DNA of 64,000 bases, taken from Yersinia frederiksenii ATCC 33641. Lineage in GTDB: Bacteria > Pseudomonadota > Gammaproteobacteria > Enterobacterales > Enterobacteriaceae. Below the pieces are notes generated by a model, which was not told the DNA's origin, did no database searches, and was given only the letters and a program-made list of their open reading frames with translations. Shown one piece after another: positions 17,048-25,259 of this stretch. Each line of letters starts with the position of its first letter. Position 1 is the stretch's first letter. The position numbers and the translations under genes were made by a program. The stretch spans positions 3,521,886-3,585,885 of the forward strand of contig NZ_KN150731.1 of assembly GCF_000754805.1 (NCBI RefSeq), in the 5' to 3' direction.

Positions 17048-17549
17048 TATAAATACCTTATGAATTTATTAGGTTGGACTTTATTAATTGGTTGTTTTAG
17101 TCACTTAAAATAAATGACTAGAATAGGCTAAGTGATACTCTCAATTTATACAATCTTAAGTTTATTTTTTAAGAGTTTCTTTTTATATTCTTCTGAGGTT
17201 TTTCTATGTATAAAATAAGTAATTTAGTCGAATTTTATTAGTTAATATTAGGAGGGTAATTTATGACAATTAAATGAAATTAGTGGACCGCAGATGATCC
17301 TCTCGACTGGGCATAGGCGATATTAACTCATACACAAAACCAAATTGTGCGCTACTTCTCTTCCTGCCCCTGAGTCTTCGTCGTGTTGTTCCAATATGAA
17401 ACATCATTCCTCCATTATTGTTCCATTATGGAACGTTTTCGATATCCATTTTCAGCTTATTTTTTGCGCTTATAGTGGTTCCAGTTTCATCAAATTGACC
17501 CTAAAAATTATTCATTAGCACGTTATCTCTTACGCTACAGGAGCAAGGT
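17048..17549. promoter_or_regulatory. Divergent control region between island 1 and gldA
   Basis: 502 bases without a convincing gene. The island-1 promoter should lie in the A+T-rich half (17060-17250); TAGTCA/TGACTA arms at 17098-17103 and 17115-17120 form an operator-like inverted repeat. A strong AGGAGGG (17250-17256) precedes an ATG at 17263 that runs only four codons (MTIK) and overlaps, by ATGA, a seven-codon frame: a stub, perhaps of a lost gene. Base composition changes near 17280 to the ordinary, less A+T-rich type. Two operator-like palindromes for gldA follow. Confidence 0.55.
17388..17434 (+). promoter_or_regulatory. Paired GTTCCA-type operators upstream of gldA
   Basis: GTTCCATTATGGAAC at 17420-17434 is a perfect 15-base inverted repeat. 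GTTCCAATATGAAAC at 17388-17402 is the same site with two changes. Centres are 32 bases apart, about three helical turns, so one dimeric regulator could bind both on one face. A third half site, GTTCCAG, starts at 17478. The spacing and symmetry suggest a dimeric repressor, for example of the IclR type, but no regulator gene is adjacent. Confidence 0.5.
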
Positions 17550-18644
17550 ATGCTGAAAGTCATTCAATCTCCGTCTAAATATATTCAAGGTGCCAATGCA
17601 CTACAGTCCATTGGTGAATTCTCTAAGTTACTGGCTAATAACTATTTTATCATCGCTGATGATTTTGTGATGAAGTTGACGGCCGATACCGTAGGCTCAA
17701 GTTTGCAAAATAGTGGGCTGGAAAATCATTTCAGCCGCTTCAACGGCGAATGTTCTCGTCAGGAGATCGAGCGTCTGACCGTGGAGCTGAAAAAATATAA
17801 TTGTAATGGGGTGATTGGTATCGGTGGTGGGAAAACCCTCGATACAGCCAAAGCGATTGCTCACTACCAACATATCCCAGTGGTGGTGGTGCCTACGATT
17901 GCCTCGACTGATGCGCCAACCAGCGCACTGTCAGTGATTTATACCGAACAGGGGGAGTTTGCCGAATATCTGATTTATCCGAAAAACCCAGATATCGTGC
18001 TAATGGATACAGCCATTATTGCCAAAGCACCGGTGCGTTTATTGATTGCCGGTATGGGTGATGCGCTCTCGACTTATTTTGAAGCACAGGCCTGTTTTGA
18101 TGCTAAAGCCATCAGCATGGCGGGCGGTGCATCAACGTTGGCGGCGGTCACATTGGCCCGTTTATGCTATGAAACATTGCTGGCAGAGGGTTACAAAGCC
18201 AAGCTGGCGGTAGAAGCCGGTGTTGTCACCGAAGCGGTTGAACGCATCATTGAAGCCAATACTTATCTAAGTGGTATTGGTTTTGAAAGTAGTGGTTTGG
18301 CGGCGGCTCATGCCATCCACAACGGCTTTACGGTTTTGGAAGAGTGCCATCACTTGTACCATGGTGAGAAGGTGGCTTTCGGCACCCTGACACAATTAGT
18401 TTTACAAAACAGCAGCATGGAAGAGATTGAAACAGTGCTCTCATTCTGCCAGCAATTAGGTCTACCAATCACATTGGCAGAAATGGGTGTTGAGCAGGAT
18501 ATCGAACGCAAAATTCGCGCGGTAGCCGAGGCCAGCTGCGCGGAAGGTGAAACCATCCACAATATGCCGTTCACCGTCACACCAGACAACGTTTATGCTG
18601 CAATTATTGTAGCGGACAGTTTAGGGCAGGCTTTCCTTAACTAA
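17550..18644 (+). CDS. gldA: Glycerol dehydrogenase
   Basis: NAD-dependent, Zn-containing type III alcohol dehydrogenase that interconverts glycerol and dihydroxyacetone in the cytoplasm. 364 residues. GIGGGKTLDTAKA is the nucleotide-binding glycine motif. Zn ligands are the Asp in GMGDALSTYFEA and the His residues in AAHAIHNGFT and HHLYHGEKV. PTIASTDAPTSALSVIY is typical of GldA. CAGGAGCAAGGT upstream of the ATG is a good ribosome site. It lies 94 bases before dhaK, and the two form a glycerol-to-DHAP route. Confidence 0.95.
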   Translation: MLKVIQSPSKYIQGANALQSIGEFSKLLANNYFIIADDFVMKLTADTVGSSLQNSGLENHFSRFNGECSRQEIERLTVELKKYNCNGVIGIGGGKTLDTAKAIAHYQHIPVVVVPTIASTDAPTSALSVIYTEQGEFAEYLIYPKNPDIVLMDTAIIAKAPVRLLIAGMGDALSTYFEAQACFDAKAISMAGGASTLAAVTLARLCYETLLAEGYKAKLAVEAGVVTEAVERIIEANTYLSGIGFESSGLAAAHAIHNGFTVLEECHHLYHGEKVAFGTLTQLVLQNSSMEEIETVLSFCQQLGLPITLAEMGVEQDIERKIRAVAEASCAEGETIHNMPFTVTPDNVYAAIIVADSLGQAFLN

Positions 18645-18738
18645 GCTGAGTGACAGATAAGCTAACTGACTGAGCTTGCCGGTGCCCCTCATCATCGGCA
18701 GCTCTATTTTCCCGGCATTCCCGTTCGCGGAGCATAAA

Positions 18739-19809
18739 ATGAAAAAATTAATTAATAGCGTTGAGAGTGTATTACAGGAACAAATTCAGGGGCTGGTTGA
18801 GGCTCATCCTGAGCTGGTATTGCATCAGGAACCGCTTTTTATCACTCGGATAGATGCTCCGGTAAAAGGTAAAGTGGCATTGATGTCTGGTGGTGGCAGT
18901 GGCCACGAGCCAATGCACTGTGGCTTTATCGGAGCAGGAATGCTGGACGGTGCTTGTCCCGGCGAGATTTTTACCTCACCAACCCCAGATCAAATGTATG
19001 AATGCGGCCAAGCCATTGATGGCGGGCAGGGGGTGCTGATGCTGATTAAGAATTACACCGGCGACATTCTTAATTTTGAAACGGCCGCAGAACTGCTGCA
19101 TGCCGAGGGTACGGCGGTTGCCACCTTAGTGATTGACGATGATGTCGCCGTCAAAGATAGCCTGTATACCGCAGGGCGGCGTGGGGTGGCTAATACTGTC
19201 ATTATCGAAAAATTGCTGGGTGCTGCTGCGGTTCGGGGTGATTCATTGGATGAATGCGTCGCACTGGGCCAGAAAATTAATAATCAGGGGCATTCTATCG
19301 GTATCGCACTTGGCGCTTGTACTGTGCCCGCAGCTGGCAAACCGTCCTTTATTCTGGCGGAAAATGAGATGGAGTTTGGCGTGGGAATTCATGGTGAACC
19401 GGGTATCGAACGCCGTCCATTTACTTCGTTGAATGAGACTGTCGATGCCATGTTCCAGACCCTGATTGAGCACGGTAGCTATCAGCGCACTTTACGCCAT
19501 TGGGACCGACAAGCTGGAGATTGGAGCGAAACACGCCAAGCTAAGCAGCCACTGGCAAAAGGCGATCGGGTGGTTGTGCTGGTGAATAATTTGGGAGCGA
19601 CTCCACTGTCAGAGCTTTATGGTGTTTGGCACCGTCTGGCGGTCTGTTGTGCCGAGTTTGGTTTGACCATTGAGCGCAAGTTGATAGGTTCTTACTGCAC
19701 CTCGCTGGATATGCAAGGTATGTCTATTACGATGCTAAAAGTGGATGATGAGCTGCTGTCATTGTGGGATGCGCCGGTCAACACCCCGGCACTACGTTGG
19801 GGCTGCTAA
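18739..19809 (+). CDS. dhaK: PTS-dependent dihydroxyacetone kinase, DhaK subunit
   Basis: Binds dihydroxyacetone covalently through a His (in GVGIHGEPGIERRPF, equivalent to E. coli His218) and presents it to DhaL for phosphorylation. 356 residues, the same as E. coli DhaK, when started at ATG 18739 behind GCGGAGC. LMSGGGSGHEPMHCGFIG and IKNYTGDILNFETA are nearly identical to E. coli. An upstream extension to 18676 is in frame but lacks a ribosome site. Unlike E. coli, where dhaK and dhaL are close, 187 bases with an ERIC remnant and a tandem repeat separate it from dhaL. Confidence 0.95.
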   Translation: MKKLINSVESVLQEQIQGLVEAHPELVLHQEPLFITRIDAPVKGKVALMSGGGSGHEPMHCGFIGAGMLDGACPGEIFTSPTPDQMYECGQAIDGGQGVLMLIKNYTGDILNFETAAELLHAEGTAVATLVIDDDVAVKDSLYTAGRRGVANTVIIEKLLGAAAVRGDSLDECVALGQKINNQGHSIGIALGACTVPAAGKPSFILAENEMEFGVGIHGEPGIERRPFTSLNETVDAMFQTLIEHGSYQRTLRHWDRQAGDWSETRQAKQPLAKGDRVVVLVNNLGATPLSELYGVWHRLAVCCAEFGLTIERKLIGSYCTSLDMQGMSITMLKVDDELLSLWDAPVNTPALRWGC

Positions 19810-19811
19810 TA

Positions 19812-19915
19812 CTCTGAATTTTTCACATTGTAGGTATGTTGGCGGCAGTTGCTGACCTGAGTCACTGATTTATGTCAGCTTATTTACCGCCTTCCTGCAG
19901 TTTGAAATCTATTGG
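19812..19915 (+). repeat. Diverged ERIC element in the dhaK-dhaL spacer
   Basis: The core GAGTCACTGATTTATGTCAG followed by CTTA matches the ERIC core at 8262-8281, and the flanks GGCGGCAG and CTGCAGTTTGAA are ERIC-like. It would be transcribed inside the dha operon and could fold as a hairpin. Confidence 0.7.
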
Positions 19916-19938
19916 GTGATAATAAATTTAATGTAAAA

Positions 19939-19975
19939 CAATATATTACCTATAAATCAATATATTACCTATAAA
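19939..19975 (+). repeat. Tandem 18-base repeat upstream of dhaL
   Basis: CAATATATTACCTATAAA occurs at 19939-19956 and again at 19958-19975, one base apart, ending 21 bases before the dhaL ATG. It looks like a simple duplication, or a pair of binding sites. Confidence 0.85.
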
Positions 19976-19996
19976 ATAATGTGCCTGGAGAAAACC

Positions 19997-20629
19997 ATGG
20001 GACTTACCAAACAACAAATTGTCAGTTGGTTACAGCTCTGCGCTGAGGTTTTTAGCGAACAACGCGATTTTCTGACGCAGTTAGATACCGAAATCGGCGA
20101 TGGCGACCATGGCCTGAATATGAATCGCGGTTTTAATAAAGTGGTCGAGAAATTACCTTCATTTGCTGATAAAGACATCGGTTTCATCTTGAAAAATACC
20201 GGCATGACCCTGCTTTCAAGTGTTGGTGGAGCCAGTGGCCCTTTATTTGGGACATTCTTTATTCGCGCAGCCCAGAGCACCAATGCTAAGCAGAGCCTGG
20301 ATTTGCCAGCAGTTTGTCAGATGTTTAAAGATGGAGTTGAAGGCGTGGTGATGCGCGGCAAAGCGGAGCCGGGCGATAAAACCATGTGTGATGTTTGGTG
20401 GGCAGTTGTCGCGCAACTTGAACAAGCCAATCAACAGAGTGTTCCGCTAGTAGAGGCTTTACAGCAAACCGTCGAACGCGCCCAGCAGGCACTGGCTGGG
20501 ACTATCACCATGCAAGCTCGCAAAGGTCGTGCTAGCTATCTTGGTGAACGTAGCATTGGCCATCAAGACCCTGGAGCGACATCCGCGATGTTGATGATGC
20601 AAGCTCTATGGCAGGTTGCCAGCCGCTAA
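19997..20629 (+). CDS. dhaL: Dihydroxyacetone kinase ADP-binding subunit DhaL
   Basis: Carries tightly bound ADP/ATP and phosphorylates DHA bound on DhaK; it is rephosphorylated by DhaM, not by free ATP. 210 residues from ATG 19997 (ribosome site TGGAGA), the same as E. coli DhaL. DTEIGDGDHGLNMNRGF gives the Mg-ADP Asp ligands. LLSSVGGASGPLFGTFF and GRASYLGERSIGHQDPGATS are family motifs. dhaM begins 34 bases after its stop. Confidence 0.95.
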   Translation: MGLTKQQIVSWLQLCAEVFSEQRDFLTQLDTEIGDGDHGLNMNRGFNKVVEKLPSFADKDIGFILKNTGMTLLSSVGGASGPLFGTFFIRAAQSTNAKQSLDLPAVCQMFKDGVEGVVMRGKAEPGDKTMCDVWWAVVAQLEQANQQSVPLVEALQQTVERAQQALAGTITMQARKGRASYLGERSIGHQDPGATSAMLMMQALWQVASR

Positions 20630-20663
20630 TGTGGCTGAACCGACAAGATTATCAGGAGGAAAG

Positions 20664-22100
20664 ATGGTCAATCTGGTTGTAGTTTCTCATAGCGCGCTGC
20701 TGGCTCAGGGAGTGGCCGAACTGGCACAGCAGATGGCTCAAGGGGGCTGTCAGTTAGCCGTAGCCGCCGGCGTCGACGACCTGGATCATCCTATCGGCAC
20801 GGATGCTATTAAAGTGATGGAAGCCATTGAATCGGTTTATTCCCCATCTGGCGTACTGGTGTTGATGGATTTAGGCAGTGCCTTGCTCAGCGCCGAAACC
20901 GCGCTGGAGTTATTGGACCCAGAGATGGCGCAAAACGTACAACTCTGTGCAGCGCCGCTGGTCGAGGGGACTCTGGCCGCGGTGGTGGCGGCATCATCCG
21001 GGGCGTCGCTGGCTGAGGTCAGTGCTGAAGCAATGGGGGCCATGGCGGCTAAGGCAACTCAGTTAGGCGTCAATACCTCAACACCGGCTATTCATGAGAC
21101 CGAGGCTGCTAAAGCCGCACCTGATGCACAAAGTGTCAGCTGGGTCGTGCGTAATCCTAATGGGCTGCATGTCCGGCCTGCGGCCAAATTGGTTGAAGTT
21201 TTGGCACCTTTTGCCGCGGATCTAATGCTGGAAAAGAATGGTCAGTGCGTCAATCCGCGCAGCTTGAATCAGTTAGCGATTCTGCAAGTACGCAAGGGCG
21301 ATACTATTCGCCTGCTAGCCAGTGGTGCACAAGCCGGAGAGGCACTGGATGCCTTTATGCAACTGGCTCATCAGCATTTTGGCGAGTCAGTCACCACCAC
21401 CAGTGACAGTGGATTTACTGGCGTAATGGTTCCACGCGGAGCTATTAGGGCCCCTGTATTGCAGTGGCTGCCTGAGCCCCCGGTTTTTTTACCGCAAACC
21501 ATTCATGCCGGGCAAATTGCGAGTCAGCAACAGCGGCTACATCAGGCTCTGGTGCAAACCACGACCGATTTACAGCAATTGGCACAGCAGGCAGAACAGC
21601 AAATTAGTACTGAGGCGGCGGCTATTTTCAATGCACACGCAATGCTAATAGATGATGAAGAGTTACATTTGGCGATGGATAACCGGATAGCGCAGCAGTT
21701 GGTGGGTGCCGAATCCGCACTACAAGATGAGTTGATGTCCATGGTGGCGGATTATCAGGCACTGGATGATGACTATTTACGCGTCCGGGAACTGGATATT
21801 CGCGATATTCTTAATCGTACATTAGGCCATTTGACGGGGTTGCCTCCTGTTCCGCTCTCAGTTAGCAGTGAGGTTTTATTGTTAGCTGAAGAGCTATTCC
21901 CTTCACAGATGGTTGGACTGAGCCATCAGCAAGTCAAAGGCATCTGTTCAAGCAAAGGGCATATTATGTCTCACAGTGCTATTTTGGCTAAAGAGTTAGA
22001 TATTCCGATGCTAGTGGGAGCGATTGGATGTCTTGAGGCCAGCCGCAATGGACAACAAGCGTTATTAGATACGGCAATCGGTGTTCTTAAACTTCAGTAA
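20664..22100 (+). CDS. dhaM: Dihydroxyacetone kinase phosphotransferase DhaM (EIIA-HPr-EI)
   Basis: Passes phosphate from the PTS to DhaL-ADP. 478 residues in three parts: a mannose-type EIIA domain with His9 (VVVSHSALLAQG) and VLVLMDLGSALLSAE; an HPr-like domain with His169 in NPNGLHVRPAAKL; and an N-terminal enzyme I-like fragment with His437 in GHIMSHSAILAKEL. His9 and His169 are at the same positions as in E. coli DhaM. Start ATG 20664 has a strong AGGAGGA. An upstream frame from 20616 overlaps the dhaL end and is not needed. The gene ends at the island-2 boundary. Confidence 0.95.
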   Translation: MVNLVVVSHSALLAQGVAELAQQMAQGGCQLAVAAGVDDLDHPIGTDAIKVMEAIESVYSPSGVLVLMDLGSALLSAETALELLDPEMAQNVQLCAAPLVEGTLAAVVAASSGASLAEVSAEAMGAMAAKATQLGVNTSTPAIHETEAAKAAPDAQSVSWVVRNPNGLHVRPAAKLVEVLAPFAADLMLEKNGQCVNPRSLNQLAILQVRKGDTIRLLASGAQAGEALDAFMQLAHQHFGESVTTTSDSGFTGVMVPRGAIRAPVLQWLPEPPVFLPQTIHAGQIASQQQRLHQALVQTTTDLQQLAQQAEQQISTEAAAIFNAHAMLIDDEELHLAMDNRIAQQLVGAESALQDELMSMVADYQALDDDYLRVRELDIRDILNRTLGHLTGLPPVPLSVSSEVLLLAEELFPSQMVGLSHQQVKGICSSKGHIMSHSAILAKELDIPMLVGAIGCLEASRNGQQALLDTAIGVLKLQ

Positions 22101-22109
22101 AACTCATGG

Positions 22110-22139
22110 AAATAGCAGCCTAACGTAGGGCTGCTATTT
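22110..22139 (+). terminator. Terminator hairpin of the dha operon, inside the end of the island-2 glycosyltransferase
   Basis: AAATAGCAGCC (22110-22120) pairs with GGCTGCTATTT (22129-22139). The right arm and loop also encode the last six codons and stop of the convergent glycosyltransferase (ending IAALR). Confidence 0.75.
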
Positions 22140-23475
22140 GCGGTACTAAATAACCTAGTGGCGTCAAAATTTGTTTTTTCCAGTTGTATTGTTCTTTTAT
22201 TAATGTGGCGCTGGCTTGCCTGATCTTATCTATTTCAAATTGGGTTAACTGGCAAATCTGACGAATCACTTGCGCTAAATTAGCCGCATCCCCCGGATTA
22301 TGTCGAAATCCATTAATACCATGTTCAACTTGCTCACTGAAACCTCCTGAGTCGGCAACGACTAATAGTGCTCCCTGCTTTCTGGCTAACCAGCGTGACT
22401 CCATAGGAATCAATCCATTCGGCTCATTCTCAGCAGAAAGAACACATACCCGCGTATTACGCCATTGAATAAGACATGCCATCAGTTCGCGATCAAACGA
22501 ATGTACGATTGAAGATTGTATGTTGAGTAAGCCAGCTAATGCCGATAGTTCCGGTAAAATAGGTTCGCTCATAATGACAGGATGAATTTCACCATTCAGA
22601 TAACTGATTGCCTTAAGTAATAAATCATGGCGTTTGTAGCGTACACCTCTTCCGAGTGTAACGGCGAGAGGTTGTTCCAGGGGTATTCCATGAGATGACA
22701 ATATGTTACTGATTTCGCGATCACTACGGATTCGGAACCAAGGGTCATTAATATCTATTCCGGCGGGAACCGGTAGCAATGTTTGTGGAGCTGCGCCGTA
22801 TTGTGTCACTAAATGATTAGCGAGAAAGTGGCTGATATGACCAACTTTAATTGTCGAGTCGATCTTAGCCCAATGGATAGGTAATGATTCAGCCATAAGA
22901 CGTTCTGGATTAGGTAATGGCATTTCATGATTAAATGCGGTGCCATGAGAAATATAGATAATCTTTAAATTAACCCCCTCAAGAGCGGCGTGTAAGCTAG
23001 CAATTAAAGGGGTAAATGCGAATGACGGCTCATGACAGAATACCAACGTAATATCATAGTTATCACTGATATCAATGACCTTTGCCGCCGCTGCCGCCGA
23101 GGATATTTTCCAATTTTGTAAATCCCCAAGAAAAGTATCCCCATATGGCCATAAACATCCAGTTCCTTTACCGGATGTCATGTTAGGTACAGTGGAAAAG
23201 GTCCCGCGCATATGATGAATTTTATCTACATAACGAGCGCGGTTAATTTTATCGAAGAACTCACTGTATTTACTGCATGCAATTTCAATAAAGTGTGGTT
23301 CTAAGTGAATGTTGTTATGAGATAAAAATTTAATTACTTCGGGTAAAACCTGAATCTGGCCTCTTATATAAGAGCCGACGCCACCAACAAAAATTTGAAT
23401 ACCCTCAGTGGCTAAATGAATAATGCCAATTTTTAGGCTATTTCTACGATTGTACTTAACTTTATGTCTTGGCAT
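22120..23475 (-). CDS. GT4-family glycosyltransferase (island 2)
   Basis: 451-residue GT-B enzyme. N-terminal acceptor half: IGIIHLATEGIQIFVGGVGSYIRG, like the GGVG loop of GT4 and glycogen-synthase-type enzymes. C-terminal donor half: VTLGRGVRYKRHDLLLKAI and SAENEPNGLIPMESRWLA, which holds the E-x7-E retaining motif, then VADSGGFSEQVEHGINGF. It is the last gene of the minus-strand island-2 unit, 56 bases behind the carbamoyltransferase, with GAGG before the ATG. Donor and acceptor are unknown. LPS synthesis is possible, but the neighbours suggest a secondary metabolite. Confidence 0.85.
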   Translation of the reverse strand: MPRHKVKYNRRNSLKIGIIHLATEGIQIFVGGVGSYIRGQIQVLPEVIKFLSHNNIHLEPHFIEIACSKYSEFFDKINRARYVDKIHHMRGTFSTVPNMTSGKGTGCLWPYGDTFLGDLQNWKISSAAAAAKVIDISDNYDITLVFCHEPSFAFTPLIASLHAALEGVNLKIIYISHGTAFNHEMPLPNPERLMAESLPIHWAKIDSTIKVGHISHFLANHLVTQYGAAPQTLLPVPAGIDINDPWFRIRSDREISNILSSHGIPLEQPLAVTLGRGVRYKRHDLLLKAISYLNGEIHPVIMSEPILPELSALAGLLNIQSSIVHSFDRELMACLIQWRNTRVCVLSAENEPNGLIPMESRWLARKQGALLVVADSGGFSEQVEHGINGFRHNPGDAANLAQVIRQICQLTQFEIDKIRQASATLIKEQYNWKKQILTPLGYLVPQIAALR

Positions 23476-23531
23476 AAAAACCTCGATTTTAACCAGAAAG
23501 TAAAATGTTTATTGACTCACATTATCACCTG

Positions 23532-25229
23532 TCATTTTTTAGATATCTTATAGTTATTGATGAATAAATAGTCTAAACCACAATTTAAAAATAAATGGAT
23601 TGCATCGGCGGGCGTTTCAACTATTGGCATCCCTTTAGTGTTCAATGATGTATTCAGTAGTATAGGAATTCCGGTCTTATCAAAAAAAGCCGTAATTAAT
23701 TTATGGAATTTTTTATTAAGATGTTGTTTAACAGTTTGCACTCGAGCACTGCCATCGATATGAACAATTGAGGGGAGATCAGCTCGATATTGTTCTTTTA
23801 CATAAGCAATAAAGAGCATGTAATCACTGTCATGAGTTAGATTGAAATAGTCATGTACTTTTTCATGTAAAACTGCGGGCGCAAATGGTCTAAAATCCTC
23901 CCGGAACTTAACATTGGCATTAATATGATCTTTCATCTGCGGGTTGCGAGGATCAGCAAGAATACTTCTATTCCCTAAGGCTCGTGGCCCAAATTCAGAC
24001 TCTCCCTGGAACCAAGCAATAACGTGGCCTGCCGCAATAGATTCTGCCGCCCTGGTTTCAATCTCATCATCATAGGTATACTCAATTCTCTCCTTATACT
24101 TTTCCAGCTCCGTTAGTACGCTAATATCATTATAATTTTTACCGAAGAATGTTGAGCCACAGTGCCGGGTCCGTCCTTTTTTAAGGACCTCCAGCCAACC
24201 ATAATAGCAACAACCGATCGAAAGCCCATTGTCACCTGCCGCAGGCTGAATATAGAGATGCTCGAACTCGCAATCATTAATAAGTTTCTCATTAGCCGTT
24301 GCATTTAATGCCACGCCGCCAGCGTAAGCAAAATTCGCCATAGGATAAAGCTGGTAGTAATAGTTGAACAGATAGAATAGAGCCTCCTCAAGCTTGGTTT
24401 GTGCCCACCAAGCCAGATCTGCATAGTATTGGAAGTTATCATGGAAATGCGTTGGGTGACTGTTTAACTGTGGGTCAATATTTATCCACCAGTCATTACG
24501 CAATATGACTTTGCCTGAATTGAAAAAGAAAGGTTGCCAGTCAATAATATCAGGTCTGCCATAGGGTGCTAACCCCATCAATTTACCCGCACAATCAAGT
24601 TCCCCAAAAATATACAGTGCAATCCCTTCATAGAATTCACCAATAGAATTTTCTATTTCCCATGTCGCTGCGGGATATTCTTTTCTATCTTTGCGATTAA
24701 CCCAGCGGGAAAAATCTTTAAATATAGGTGTTATTTTCCCATTTTGGTAAACATAATAACTGCACGTTTCCCAGTAGCGATAGCGATTGTTGATGTGGAT
24801 ATTATTCGTGCCATAGACACCTTCACTCAGATCATTGCAGTTATCCAAGCTGCCACCATGTCCATCAATAACTACAATCCCCATATCATCAAAGGGCGAT
24901 GTTCCTATTGCACTATAGGCATGAGCCAAATGATGAGAGAGTGTGACTACAGGAACCATAGACGGTAATACTCTATTCTTTCGGTACTCTAATTTTTCGC
25001 TGAATAGTGGGTTATGAGAGTTTTGCTCAACTATCAGAGTGAGGTCACTGTATTCAATGCCGGCCGCATCTAAACAGTATTGAATAGTCATGTTATCATT
25101 GAATCCATCATGCTTTATTCTTGATATTCTTTCTTTTTCTACAGCGAATATAATTTTTCCATCTTTCATTAAACAAGTTGAACCATCATGAGAGAGAGCT
25201 GTGCCAAGAATATAAATAGGTTTTTGCAT
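23532..25229 (-). CDS. Carbamoyltransferase, NodU/CmcH/TobZ family (island 2)
   Basis: 565 residues, a complete family member. Start YILGTALSHDGSTCLMKDG. The HHLAHA metal motif is intact (VVTLSHHLAHAYSAIG), followed by VVIDGHGGS. Then come YAGGVALNATANEKL, GDNGLSIGCCYYGW, GPRALGNRSILADPR, FREDFRPFAPAVL, HIDGSARVQTV and LLNTSLNTKGMPIVETP. It would O-carbamoylate a hydroxyl using carbamoyl phosphate and ATP. Ribosome site AAGGAT. It is 31 bases behind the GMC-type oxidoreductase. It differs strongly from the island-1 enzyme, so the two are not a recent duplication. Confidence 0.92.
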   Translation of the reverse strand: MQKPIYILGTALSHDGSTCLMKDGKIIFAVEKERISRIKHDGFNDNMTIQYCLDAAGIEYSDLTLIVEQNSHNPLFSEKLEYRKNRVLPSMVPVVTLSHHLAHAYSAIGTSPFDDMGIVVIDGHGGSLDNCNDLSEGVYGTNNIHINNRYRYWETCSYYVYQNGKITPIFKDFSRWVNRKDRKEYPAATWEIENSIGEFYEGIALYIFGELDCAGKLMGLAPYGRPDIIDWQPFFFNSGKVILRNDWWINIDPQLNSHPTHFHDNFQYYADLAWWAQTKLEEALFYLFNYYYQLYPMANFAYAGGVALNATANEKLINDCEFEHLYIQPAAGDNGLSIGCCYYGWLEVLKKGRTRHCGSTFFGKNYNDISVLTELEKYKERIEYTYDDEIETRAAESIAAGHVIAWFQGESEFGPRALGNRSILADPRNPQMKDHINANVKFREDFRPFAPAVLHEKVHDYFNLTHDSDYMLFIAYVKEQYRADLPSIVHIDGSARVQTVKQHLNKKFHKLITAFFDKTGIPILLNTSLNTKGMPIVETPADAIHLFLNCGLDYLFINNYKISKK

Positions 25230-25259
25230 AATTAATATCCTTATTAATTTAGAGCAAAC

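Noticed and set aside
17060-17113. 17-codon plus-strand frame opposite the island-1 leader
   Set aside because: No ribosome site, and it overlaps the leader and promoter of the minus-strand peptide gene.
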